This document shows, piece by piece, positions 37,201 to 44,582 of a stretch of 45,837 nt of DNA. Every line of letters begins with the position of its first letter. Positions within the stretch are counted from its first letter, which is position 1. Under the pieces are notes generated by a model. That model was not told the origin of the DNA. It was given only the letters and a program-made list of their open reading frames with translations, and did not search any database. A program made the translations under genes and the position numbers. Source of the stretch: a virus; IMG/VR virus record IMGVR_UViG_3300024432_000023, positions 1-45,837 of that record; one strand, written 5' to 3'.

Positions 37201-38776
37201 GTACTTCGTCAATCCAGCCATCAACAAAAGCTGCGTTAGCGCCACCAGTCGGATCTAATACACCGAGTTTGAGGGTGGTAGTTGAGTTATTTAGTACCGA
37301 ACCTGTGAAGATGCCACCAGCTTCAAATTCAAGTAAGCCATTCCACCAGATACTAAGTGTGTCGCCTGCCGATCTCTGTGCGGTGAAATAGTGCCATGTA
37401 TTCAGAGCCGGTGCGCCACCAAGACCACCTTGTTCAAAAACGCCCACGCCGCCTTCGGATTCAAATCTTATCCTGTAATCAAGACCATCCTGAATAAGAC
37501 TGACAGCGAATGCTCGATCAGTGCCACCACCAATGACCCACTGAGAGACCATTGTCATTTCGTCGCCAACTGCTGGCAGTGAAGCGAATCTTACAAATCC
37601 CTCTATTGTGAAAAGATTAGATCCGAAAGTGTAGCCAGCAATGTCAGGAAAATGTAGATAGTCATTAAGACCGTCTAGCAGTAACGATGCAGTGCCGAAT
37701 TTGAACTGTGCGGTATCGAGTTCTGCACCACCAACGAATGTAGCAACAGCAGCATTGTTTGATTGCTCAGTGAATGACGTAGCACCGTCAGGACCATCCA
37801 AATTTGTGAGCAGTTCCACACTGGAGAAATCGGGATCAGCACCTGTAATAGGTCCGAACTCAAATTCTTTTGCACCCTCCAGTGCGACAGCGATAGTGTC
37901 ATCTACTTCTTCATAGAAGCCGCTGTCACCGTCACCGAAGGCAAGCGTCGGAGCAGCCGGATTGTCATCTATCAGGCCGGGAGTGAGGATGAACTGGTTC
38001 GCACCTACGACTTCTGCTGCCTGAGCAATTTGAACTCCGCCAGCGATCAGCGCAAGACTATCTGCGCCATTTGCTCCAATTCCTGTGTCTGAATCATTCG
38101 TAAAAGGAATTATGTTTGGCACAGTCAAAGTTGCTGCAAGGTTCTCCAAACGAGGTCGATCACCACCCGACACATCGACGGTCCCAGCGAATATCGAGAT
38201 CCCGGCAGCAAACGTCACTCTGAGAACACCAGCGGTCGCAATCGCAAGATTGTCATCGGCGATTTCGTAGAGACCAGTGTCACCGTCGCCGAAGGCGAGG
38301 CTAGGTGTCGCCGGAGCATCTTGGAACACTCCCGGAGAAACGATAAACTGATTCGCACCGACAACTTCTACTGCCTGAGCAATCTGAACACCACCGGCAG
38401 CGAATCCAAGAACATCAGCCGACGGATTGTAGACACCAGTATCTGGATCTCCGGCAAAACTGTAAGTCGGCGCAGCAACCGATCCGCCACTGAGCAACAA
38501 CGGATCATCGAGACTGACCGTGATCGTACTGTTCGGTCCCGCATCTACAATGGAGATGCCAGCCCCTTCAGTTAGTATACGTTCGTTCGGAAGTTGCGCG
38601 TTCGCCGACACTGTGACGAACGTCGCATCCAATCCAGTGGTAGCTATAAGCTGGTCTAACGAAACTCTTCGGCTGACATCTTGTGCGGCTTCAACTGTCT
38701 GCACCTCGAAGAAAGTTGCAGCTCCATCGAGAGGTAGCGCAGCAGGTTCCAGATCCGAAATTTTTATATTAGGCAT
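34241..38776 (-). CDS. Giant tail fibre with LamG-like domain and beta repeats, 1,511 residues
   Basis: Opens with a short attachment segment (KISDLEPAALPLDG), then many copies of a fibre unit of the kind YSFAGDPDTGVY...LGFAAGGVQ and IPFTNDSDTGIG...LALIAGGVQ across about 90-300 and 560-900. Residues about 320-540 form one concanavalin/LamG-like sandwich (FKFGTASLLLDGLNDYLHF, IEGFVRFASLP, YFTAQRS, GWIDEVRITNG), a sugar-binding type fold. The C-terminal about 130 residues (GTFRIHYGVKGD, FFNDSSIDGEAVPNRLDITF) look like a C1q/TNF-type jelly roll. Shares repeat units with the fibre at 41091-43751. Probably the main receptor-binding fibre. Overlaps the previous gene by 8 nt. Confidence 0.8.
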   Translation of the reverse strand: MPNIKISDLEPAALPLDGAATFFEVQTVEAAQDVSRRVSLDQLIATTGLDATFVTVSANAQLPNERILTEGAGISIVDAGPNSTITVSLDDPLLLSGGSVAAPTYSFAGDPDTGVYNPSADVLGFAAGGVQIAQAVEVVGANQFIVSPGVFQDAPATPSLAFGDGDTGLYEIADDNLAIATAGVLRVTFAAGISIFAGTVDVSGGDRPRLENLAATLTVPNIIPFTNDSDTGIGANGADSLALIAGGVQIAQAAEVVGANQFILTPGLIDDNPAAPTLAFGDGDSGFYEEVDDTIAVALEGAKEFEFGPITGADPDFSSVELLTNLDGPDGATSFTEQSNNAAVATFVGGAELDTAQFKFGTASLLLDGLNDYLHFPDIAGYTFGSNLFTIEGFVRFASLPAVGDEMTMVSQWVIGGGTDRAFAVSLIQDGLDYRIRFESEGGVGVFEQGGLGGAPALNTWHYFTAQRSAGDTLSIWWNGLLEFEAGGIFTGSVLNNSTTTLKLGVLDPTGGANAAFVDGWIDEVRITNGVARYATGGPITVPTSAFPTNSAQFTGAAVGAGKLFNQIASLTSPTLVPRNDDDDTGIGGDGSDILALIAGGVEGIRVTEAASAISINTSGPILAPNGAVGAPSYSFASETNSGMYYDGQPKWSVIGTEVMRMDDTGVLGPSASAPTWYLVSDEAATNTNPIYAFNNDNNSGIGGDGSATVSIIADSIEIARAVNAATDQLILHPASATIGAPAFPALQLGSAAIGFNTLFSQLRIVINGVDTWRASGSDFGASVTTTGPGLVNAGTVSLTTPGLAPIADNVGTGIGSSANNNIAIIVDSGTAVLYSEATGRIVQTNENEVGLTASVTQTQAGGLLLRCSRNEIQTVANAGDALTAFAVTAGTKLEVINNGANSLQLFPALGDNIGAGVNTAIDIESGHVGVFLGRDATNWDTLFNGNPNQIATGGATVSGQWQFDSNTTEADPGQGLFRNDNATIGSVTEVFINSVSETNADFDVILGLLGNGDQLYIQNIEDATEFMLFDITANVDNGGWYSLAGSVSASNANFTNGEKFGILLLFGGGAVAGTTTNSMLRFDGAAFIEETQVQVTAAGVFSVLDAGLTDSVSISHNGAAGTIASVGSTALNFTGVATQYFFDNNVVVAGDITAAGGNQLVALDTLATDSVTIDHDGTDGNITCTLTADLNFIGAGAYTFDTDIQMTSGGQIFAGFGTAADPAVAVRSTNMGMYSDTATILKFTTSSTEQFRIANGISEMFSDAFRLRPDIGAESFFMAVDPVSDPLDMVTSLTGLTDWHVEGTGFERLFLHQPNLAMLEKSAAPGDEVGVGQVWVRDDVPNTLVFTTDTGVDKQLVNDAVQARRTTDLALTTAFQDVTLDVTDIETDSAVLDHDLATNSDNIIAGVAGTFRIHYGVKGDPTVTSNRNMLLNGRVRLNDGGTGIAGSIASTGFFNDSSIDGEAVPNRLDITFYATLAASDFITLQVSKTEISGSDDDDANEITFTAERVL
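37925..38404. repeat. Two copies of a 126-nt fibre unit
   Basis: Positions 37925-38050 and 38279-38404 are closely similar in DNA and protein. On the minus strand each encodes a GGVQIAQA(V/A)EVVGANQF unit followed by a PS/PTLAFGDGD(T/S)G stretch. They mark a recent duplication inside the large fibre gene. Confidence 0.65.
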
Positions 38777-39134
38777 CTGGATCTACCTCGTTCTGGTTCA
38801 CCGTCGCGTCTTCAAGCACGCGTAACCTCCCGTCTTCCGTTTCACGTGGACTCTCGCCAAAAGCATCTCGAACACCGAACAGGGATATCGGATTGGGATT
38901 CGGTCCTCCCGGTGTTAGAGGCTCATCAGGACGATAGAACGGCAGCGTAATTCGATCCGCTTGCCGCGGAGCTAAGCGATACGGATCGTAATCATCGAGA
39001 TCATCGATGCAGACTTTCAACCCCGGTGTGTTCGGATCAGAATGCAACTCATGCAAGAACATCTTCCGTGAGCAACGCTGACAAATGCCAATGCCGTAAG
39101 TTGAATTCCCCGTTGGGTCTAAAAAAATTGCCAT
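38769..39134 (-). CDS. Late zinc-binding-like protein, 121 residues
   Basis: The N-terminal part has a cysteine pattern CQRC (residues 18-21) and a later cysteine in GLKVCIDDLDDYDPY, a pattern I associate with a phage late-protein family of unknown function that sits in structural operons; the last zinc ligand pair is replaced by aspartates here. After that come proline-rich stretches (RPDEPLTPGGPNPNPISLF) and a C-terminal acidic tail. Lies 2 nt after the connector gene and 8 nt overlapping the giant fibre gene. Perhaps a connector-fibre joining protein. Confidence 0.6.
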   Translation of the reverse strand: MAIFLDPTGNSTYGIGICQRCSRKMFLHELHSDPNTPGLKVCIDDLDDYDPYRLAPRQADRITLPFYRPDEPLTPGGPNPNPISLFGVRDAFGESPRETEDGRLRVLEDATVNQNEVDPDA

Positions 39135-39136
39135 GA

Positions 39137-40210
39137 TTATCTCGTATACGGTGATATGTTGGGACGCAGGTACACTTCAGACTCATCAGTCTCACCTGTC
39201 CATGCGTCACTCAAATACTTTTCTGCGTCGAGATCCAATCGAGGAACGATCACCTCGTCCACCTCTTTAAGCTCCCTGCCCAGTTCTGCTGCCAAGTTAC
39301 ATACAATGGCAAGGTACCAGCGGTCAGGGACCTCCAGTTCATCTGTCATCACACCGACATCTTGCAACTGTCGCTGCACGAAGCCAGTGATCTGATCGAA
39401 CGTAAACTCAGCACCGGGGTTCGGCCAAAGCTCTATCTCTGGCTGCGTGCGTCGTTTGTCATACCAGAATTGCGTCGGTCGCCCAGTGCTGAACTTGTCC
39501 GGCAAGTTCGCATAATCATTTCGATTGAGCTTGTACATCGGAATCTCATTGGGCTTGTTCTGATACACCAGCTCAATCACATCGAGCACTGTGGTACCTG
39601 TCGCACGCAGTCGCCAATACTGGAACTCTGTCACACGTGACACTGCCGGTACGTCTTCCCAGAGCCACTCATTTGCAACGACTGCTTGACCTGTCTTGGT
39701 GATGTATGTCGTGGCTGTAACGAAGTTGTCGTTCGAGGCCTCGATCACGTAATCCCACGTCCCGGAGACGTTGGGCATGATGCCAAAGGTGAAGATCGCA
39801 GTGGCACCATCGGTACCCAGATCCATGCTGATGTTGCCTGCAGCAGCCACCTGTGTACATGCCGTAGTCAGATCACTATCGAATGCATTGCCCGCAATCC
39901 CCTCCGTAGCAGTTGCATCACCGGTAATCCTATTCCCGTTGCGCAGATTGATGGTGTATGTATCTACCGTACCAAGCGGACACGGAACAGTTGCCTGACG
40001 CCAGTAAATTGGCAGAATGATCGGGTCCACATTCCAGAGCTTGATACCTTTGTTGACCAAGGTCTGAGTGAACAACCACAGCAAATCGAGAGCAATTGTA
40101 ATGTGCTCACCTGCGATCTCTTGCTCGACCATCTTGCACCGACGAAACGCATGATCAATGATCTGCTGATTCGAAAAGATGGTCGAACCGACTGTGTCTG
40201 TAGTTGGCAT
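39137..40210 (-). CDS. gp4-like head-to-tail connector with inserted F5/8C-like beta domain, 357 residues
   Basis: The N-terminal helices (IIDHAFRRCKMVEQEIAGEH, then LWLFTQTLVNKGIKLW) and the C-terminal half (YKLNRNDYANLPDKFSTGRP, FWYDKRRTQPEIELWPNP, then AIVCNLAAELGRELKEV) match gp4-type connectors. Between them (about 95-215) is a separate beta domain: TATEGIAGNAFDSDLTTACT, ISMDLG, DYVIEASNDNF, YWRLRATGTT. This has the strand order and motifs of a discoidin/F5/8-type C galactose-binding fold, making the protein far longer than P22 gp4 (about 166). ATG at 40210 has AGAGGAGG ahead and overlaps the stop of the frame-shifted gene upstream (TAATG). Confidence 0.72.
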   Translation of the reverse strand: MPTTDTVGSTIFSNQQIIDHAFRRCKMVEQEIAGEHITIALDLLWLFTQTLVNKGIKLWNVDPIILPIYWRQATVPCPLGTVDTYTINLRNGNRITGDATATEGIAGNAFDSDLTTACTQVAAAGNISMDLGTDGATAIFTFGIMPNVSGTWDYVIEASNDNFVTATTYITKTGQAVVANEWLWEDVPAVSRVTEFQYWRLRATGTTVLDVIELVYQNKPNEIPMYKLNRNDYANLPDKFSTGRPTQFWYDKRRTQPEIELWPNPGAEFTFDQITGFVQRQLQDVGVMTDELEVPDRWYLAIVCNLAAELGRELKEVDEVIVPRLDLDAEKYLSDAWTGETDESEVYLRPNISPYTR

Positions 40211-40356
40211 TAACCTCGACCTCCTCTTACTGCGCTACGACCACCACGCGCACCTTGCCCGTGTCCTCGCGGACGCGGATGTCGAACGTGGTCTTTCATT
40301 ACGTCTTTGGCGACTCGACGTGCGACCTTTTCTACTGAGCCGCCTCGGCTTTTTTT
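40210..40356 (-). other. Candidate -1 frameshift site and 46-residue C-terminal extension
   Basis: Codons ATA AAA AAA GCC cover a seven-A run (40356-40350) in the X XXY YYZ form. A -1 slip there skips the TAG at 40334 and reads SRGGSVEKVARRVAKD, then a basic GRG-rich tail, to TAA at 40212-40210, which overlaps the next ATG (TAATG). The extension keeps the RGG-x-V style of the main frame. It has no start codon of its own except one ATG 28 codons before the end. An AGCCG/CGGCT stem begins at the last A of the run, and AGGGTGG lies about 6 nt upstream. A homopolymer sequencing error would give the same picture. Confidence 0.6.
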
Positions 40357-41078
40357 ATTACGCCACCCTGTGCGTACTCCACAAGACCACCACGAGCTTT
40401 CTTCGTCCCCTTCAGCGCCCCTTTGCCTCCGCGTGCCGTTATCTCCTCCATCTTCTTCCGTTCAAAGTCAGATATCTGACCTTTCATGGCTCTCAATTTT
40501 GCTTCGACAGCTTTCGAATCCAGTCCCTTACGCCTGACGAGACCAAGCAATCCCTTTAGTCCCGTCGTCTTTGGCCCGTATGTGGTTCCGAAGAACTCCG
40601 CTACTTTCTCCTTCAGCTCTTCCATAGACACATCCTTGTCTCCGTTGCTTTTACCTTTTTTAACGGTGCCGCCTTTCCTGTAACGCGTTTGGCGCACACC
40701 ACCACCTTCCTTGTATCCGGCCTTCAGACGTTTGTTGCCACCAGCCTCAACTTCGGCCTCATTGCGACCTTCCTGCGCAGGCTGCACACCGTGGTCCATG
40801 GTGTCCTGCTTACCGCTCTTCATCACAAAGTCGGCAGACGTTTTCTTGACCGTACCACCATAGGCATAGCCCATCTTTGCGCCTTCATTCTTCAGCTGGT
40901 CGTGCACAGTGCCGCCTTTCGCTTTGACGTTCTTCGGCATCTTCTGGTGCGCTTTCGACTTCACGTGTCCGCCACGCATGTAACCGCGCACTTTGTGCAC
41001 ACCCGCAGAACCGGTGAAGCCCTGCTCTGCGGGGAACGAGAAGTCCTTCACATATGTCAGTCCTACGTTCTTACCCAT
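40332..41078 (-). CDS. Basic glycine-rich late protein, 248 residues in frame (289 with -1 shift)
   Basis: Starts MGKNVGLTYVKDFSFPAEQG at ATG 41078 with AACAGGAGAAAGAA ahead. Lysine- and glycine-rich throughout, with spaced GG-x-V units (RGGHVKSK, KGGTVHDQ, YGGTVKKT, KGGTVKKG, QGGVIKKA) and one helix (MEELKEKVAEFFG, SKAVEAKLRAMKGQ). It reads as a DNA- or head-binding virion protein; no family known to me has a function. The zero-frame product stops at 40332 after AEAAQ. A slippery A7 run just before this stop opens the -1 frame for 46 more residues (next entry), and the GG-x-V style continues there. Confidence 0.7.
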   Translation of the reverse strand: MGKNVGLTYVKDFSFPAEQGFTGSAGVHKVRGYMRGGHVKSKAHQKMPKNVKAKGGTVHDQLKNEGAKMGYAYGGTVKKTSADFVMKSGKQDTMDHGVQPAQEGRNEAEVEAGGNKRLKAGYKEGGGVRQTRYRKGGTVKKGKSNGDKDVSMEELKEKVAEFFGTTYGPKTTGLKGLLGLVRRKGLDSKAVEAKLRAMKGQISDFERKKMEEITARGGKGALKGTKKARGGLVEYAQGGVIKKAEAAQ

Positions 41079-41090
41079 TTCTTTCTCCTG

Positions 41091-43751
41091 TTAAGCTGTA
41101 ATCAATCCCAGTGCAACTAAGGCCGCGTGAACTGCGCCGATTGTTACTGCGACCCCAGTCTGTAATGCGATTGGCGTAGTTGCATAGAAGCCGACTTCAC
41201 CCCCGTTGAGGCTGAGTGCTTCGGTTGTCGTAAGGGTGATGTTTCCATCAACACCGGTACCACCGGCTATGCCGCCAGAAATATCTATTGAGCCACCATC
41301 ACCAGTGCCAGTACCGACACCACCGTCAAGACTGACTAGACCGCCCCCGCCATCTGTTGCTAGTGAGGCACCGCCAGAAATTACAGCACCTCCACCAAGG
41401 CCACTTCCGGCTCCAGAGCCGCCTGCGCCGCCTCTCATGAAGGCGCTACCACCGCTACCACCACCGGCTGAGCCTGCTCCAGCGATCAGAGAGGTTATGC
41501 CACCATCTTGATTTGTGCCAAACCCGGCACCACCGAGAACGCGTGCTGCACCGCCAGCACCGCCGACAGTTGCTACGCCGCCCTCAACTTCTGCGTCACC
41601 CGGCTGAGTGTCACTCTCGCCACCGTAGAGGTGAGCATTACCACCTGAGCCTGCTCCACCCCCTTGACCTCCGCCAAAGAGGTTAAGATCGCCACCGATT
41701 GCCGCCGCAGTAGTGCCCGCAGCATATCCGCCCCAGATATCGACGTTACCTGCCTGTCCTTCGGCACTATGTCCGGCACCGTATATTGCTACGAGTCCGG
41801 CAGTTGAAGTTCCTGCTACTGATCCACCGTCAGCACCGATACCAGTTAGAGTATTAACGAACCAGTTGCCACTCGCAGCTGTACCTCCGCCCAAACCAAC
41901 TTGCATGATGAGATCGCCACCAACACCACCCGCACCACCGTCGCCAGTCGTGATGTTAATATCACCACCATCGGCTACGCCTGATCCTGCTCCGGAGAGT
42001 AAACTAAGTGCGCCACCTAGGCCTCCTGCGCCACCTGCGTTTGATGCACCGGCTGTAATTGATACTGCGCCGCCTGCATCAGCAGCAACAGTACCTGAAG
42101 CACCTGCGTCCAAGTCCAGATCGCCACCGTCACCAGATGCGACTGTGCCTGCCAGCATGAAAGCATTGCTAGCAGCGGAAAGTCTAAGATGCTCAACACC
42201 ACCTGCGATAAGTGAAAACTCATTTGCTGCGTTCCAACCAATACCCGTGTCAGGATCACTGCGTCCCGGTATTACTGTTGGGTTGGTCGCCGATGGAACT
42301 TCATTTACGAAAGCAGGACCATTCGAGAGTGTGCCTCCAAAAGAGACTCCTGACCAAAACCACGCTTGAGCACCTGCAATGGATAATGTCAACGAATCAT
42401 CTACAGTTTCATAGAATCCTGTATCTCCATCACCCCATGCCAAGGAGGGTAAAGCTGCGGTTCCGATTACGCCCGCAGGTCCAATAATGACCTGATCTAC
42501 GGTAGCTTCCGTCAGGCGTAAAAGTTCAAGACCGCCAGCAATTAAGGAAAGTTGGTCTGCTGCATTAGAGCCTAGACCTGTATCTTGATCTCCTTTATTC
42601 GGATGAATATTGGCAGCGGTAGCAGTAGAACTTACGTTACTGAGAGCAGGACCAGTGGTTGCTTGTCCAAAGATGTCAGCACCATCGAAATTCCACGTTA
42701 ATGATCCAGCTGAAGATAAACCAACACGACCAGCACCCACACGATAGAACCCGGTAGTTATATCTGAGAGGAATCCGAAAGCCGTGAGAGTTGGTGATCC
42801 ATTCGGTGCGCGAATGCTGTCACCAGTAATCTTGACTGCATTCGTACCATTGATTGCAAAATCAATTTGTCCGAGACCCGCTTTCCAGATACCAGTATCA
42901 GGGTCACCTGAGAACGAATACGATGGCGCACCTACTGTTCCATCAGGAGCTAACGACGGGAATGAAGCACCAGCACCCGGTTCAGAGACGATCATCCAGT
43001 TGGTCGAATCGAGGGTGTAGAAGGTCATGCTCTTGTTTACAGCCAGCGTTACTGACGCATTGACAGCATTCCCTAAAATAGTCTCACCCACTGGTGGGAA
43101 AATCTGCAACTGATTCGCCCCAGAGTTCATGATAGTGATATGGAACCCTGCGGCAGAAGTGTTGTGCAGTGTAATGACGTCGTCTGGGTTCGCTACGGTA
43201 GTAACTTCAGTAAAGCGTCCACCGTTAATCAATCCATTACCTTGCGTCTGCGTTGTGCTAGCAGTGACGCCAGTTGTTATCCGAACAAACTGTCTGATTG
43301 AGTTGTCGGCAGCTGTACTATGCTGCCAAGTTTGAGCGAAGTCTCCATCACAAGTAACACTTACATTTCGTATCGCGCCAGATCCGATCCCAGTACTGAG
43401 ATCGTCCATGCGAGGAATCAAAGTTGGAACCGTAGAAGACGAAGCTACGTTTCGGATACCACCGGCATTCGACAAACCACCACGAATTGCTCCACCCGCA
43501 GCAAGATTACGAAGAGCTGCTGTATCAAACGTGAGCCCAACATTGCCTGTAATTGCAGTACCGTCTGGATTCCAAAACGCAACCTGCAAATTAGCCGGAG
43601 TTCCGGTAATGCTGACGCCACCGAACAAGGTCTTGAGCTGCGCCGCTGTTAATTTTTTATCTCGCGTGTCCCCACTCTGACGCACACCGAACAAGTCTGT
43701 GAGCGCAGGAACAGTTACAGCAACAAGACCGGGAATAGTTGAGTTAGCCAT
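41091..43751 (-). CDS. Fibre/adhesin with glycine-rich C-terminal region, 886 residues
   Basis: Residues 1-280 resemble fibre attachment and beta units, with a motif (NPDGTAITGNVGLTFD) and a LIPRMDDLSTGIGSG unit. About 280-560 hold the same repeat units as the 1,511-residue fibre (YSFSGDPDTGIW, GLGSNAADQLSLIAGGLE, SDPDTGIGWNAANEFSLIAGG). From about 565 to 845 the sequence is dominated by GG, GAGG and GGxGG spacing (GGAGGAGGLGGALSLLSG style), alternating with DG and short aliphatic steps, like the polyglycine-II receptor-binding domains of T-even gp38 adhesins. The end is a small beta piece. ATG at 43751; it follows a small gene at 43753-43932. Confidence 0.7.
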   Translation of the reverse strand: MANSTIPGLVAVTVPALTDLFGVRQSGDTRDKKLTAAQLKTLFGGVSITGTPANLQVAFWNPDGTAITGNVGLTFDTAALRNLAAGGAIRGGLSNAGGIRNVASSSTVPTLIPRMDDLSTGIGSGAIRNVSVTCDGDFAQTWQHSTAADNSIRQFVRITTGVTASTTQTQGNGLINGGRFTEVTTVANPDDVITLHNTSAAGFHITIMNSGANQLQIFPPVGETILGNAVNASVTLAVNKSMTFYTLDSTNWMIVSEPGAGASFPSLAPDGTVGAPSYSFSGDPDTGIWKAGLGQIDFAINGTNAVKITGDSIRAPNGSPTLTAFGFLSDITTGFYRVGAGRVGLSSAGSLTWNFDGADIFGQATTGPALSNVSSTATAANIHPNKGDQDTGLGSNAADQLSLIAGGLELLRLTEATVDQVIIGPAGVIGTAALPSLAWGDGDTGFYETVDDSLTLSIAGAQAWFWSGVSFGGTLSNGPAFVNEVPSATNPTVIPGRSDPDTGIGWNAANEFSLIAGGVEHLRLSAASNAFMLAGTVASGDGGDLDLDAGASGTVAADAGGAVSITAGASNAGGAGGLGGALSLLSGAGSGVADGGDINITTGDGGAGGVGGDLIMQVGLGGGTAASGNWFVNTLTGIGADGGSVAGTSTAGLVAIYGAGHSAEGQAGNVDIWGGYAAGTTAAAIGGDLNLFGGGQGGGAGSGGNAHLYGGESDTQPGDAEVEGGVATVGGAGGAARVLGGAGFGTNQDGGITSLIAGAGSAGGGSGGSAFMRGGAGGSGAGSGLGGGAVISGGASLATDGGGGLVSLDGGVGTGTGDGGSIDISGGIAGGTGVDGNITLTTTEALSLNGGEVGFYATTPIALQTGVAVTIGAVHAALVALGLITA

Positions 43752-43752
43752 G

Positions 43753-43932
43753 TTAAGTCTCTATTAGTCTGTTGTCCGAAGTAGCGTCTTCAATGAGAAG
43801 AGCATCACCACCGTCGTCGATGAGAAGAATATCCCCGACAGCACTAGCTGGCGGACCAGTGACTCTGTCATTGGTCACAGTGTCGGAAGTGACCGACGAT
43901 GCGGTCACTCCCGATCTAGTGATGCCCCCCAT
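43753..43932 (-). CDS. Small late protein with IDDGGDALLIED motif, 59 residues
   Basis: ATG at 43932 overlaps the TAA of the preceding gene (TAATG) and the frame is open to TAA at 43755-43753, directly ahead of the next gene. The first half is threonine/serine/valine rich (TASSVTSDTVTNDRVTGPP); the second half repeats a short acidic-hydrophobic unit (DILLIDDGGDALLIED). Similar LLxxDG units occur in phage head or fibre proteins as short beta turns. Too short for most gene callers; coupling on both sides makes it credible. Function unknown. Confidence 0.65.
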   Translation of the reverse strand: MGGITRSGVTASSVTSDTVTNDRVTGPPASAVGDILLIDDGGDALLIEDATSDNRLIET

Positions 43933-44567
43933 TACAGGGTTCCGGCTTGAATTATCCTCAGGACCGCTGTACCAACACCAGAGTTGGTTAGCAGTCTACA
44001 GGCGCTGACTGGCGAGATGAATGTCGCGTCATCGTCAACTGTTACGTTGGTAAGATCCGGATGAGGTATCCAGTTATGAGGTCCGGGGAAGTCTCCGAAC
44101 ACGTCATCACCAGTGAACTCAACAGTGACATCCACCGTTCCAGTGATGTCAATGAACAGACTCACGTTGAACGGAGTCAGGTACTGATCAAGCGGAACTG
44201 TTTGTGAAGCTCCTAGTGCGTTCGTCCCAACTTCTACATCTGAACCGACTGCTGCGTCAGCAGCAATCCGCGTCACAGTCGCAAAGTTGAGTAGTGTCGC
44301 AACGGCACTCCCATTGATGCCTGTCACTGTGTCAGTGATCTCCGCACCAGAGTCATCCGTGCCGAAAACCGTGAAAACCACGGTCGCGATGTTGCCAGCC
44401 GACTCGAACTCAACTTGTCGTTGAGTGCCTAGCTGAGCAACACCGTCGGCATCGACTAACGCCGCACCTGTAAGAACCAGATCTCCAGCTGCTCCCAACT
44501 GTTGATCGAGAGCAATGCCATTCGGATCAGCAGCGGCAAGTTGCCGCGTTTGTACAATGGGTCTCAT
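43932..44567 (-). CDS. Late virion protein near the coat gene, probable head-decoration or fibre base, 211 residues
   Basis: Beta-rich: IVQTRQLAAADPNGIALDQ, then strand-turn series (VVFTVFGTDDSGAEITDTV, DVTVEFTGDDVFGD) and PHNWIPHPDLTNVTVDD near the C-terminus. No cysteine pair, catalytic motif or signal peptide. It follows the jelly-roll protein at 44583-45308, and both lie behind the coat protein gene, so head decoration or a head-fibre base is likely by position. ATG 44567 has GGGAGGGCTCGCC ahead. Confidence 0.55.
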   Translation of the reverse strand: MRPIVQTRQLAAADPNGIALDQQLGAAGDLVLTGAALVDADGVAQLGTQRQVEFESAGNIATVVFTVFGTDDSGAEITDTVTGINGSAVATLLNFATVTRIAADAAVGSDVEVGTNALGASQTVPLDQYLTPFNVSLFIDITGTVDVTVEFTGDDVFGDFPGPHNWIPHPDLTNVTVDDDATFISPVSACRLLTNSGVGTAVLRIIQAGTL

Positions 44568-44582
44568 GGCGAGCCCTCCCTA

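Noticed and set aside
40335-40356. Intrinsic terminator on the plus strand (AGCCG/CGGCT stem plus T7)
   Set aside because: No rightward gene or promoter lies upstream of it; the T-run is the complement of the slippery A7 run and is better explained by frameshifting. An antisense transcript is possible but unsupported.
41200-42360. Long plus-strand frames rich in proline
   Set aside because: They are the antisense of the glycine-rich fibre region (GGN codons read as NCC), not genes.
41091-43751. Repeated short GC-rich units as a CRISPR-like array
   Set aside because: Unit spacing is irregular, units stay in reading frame and encode glycine; there are no constant spacers.
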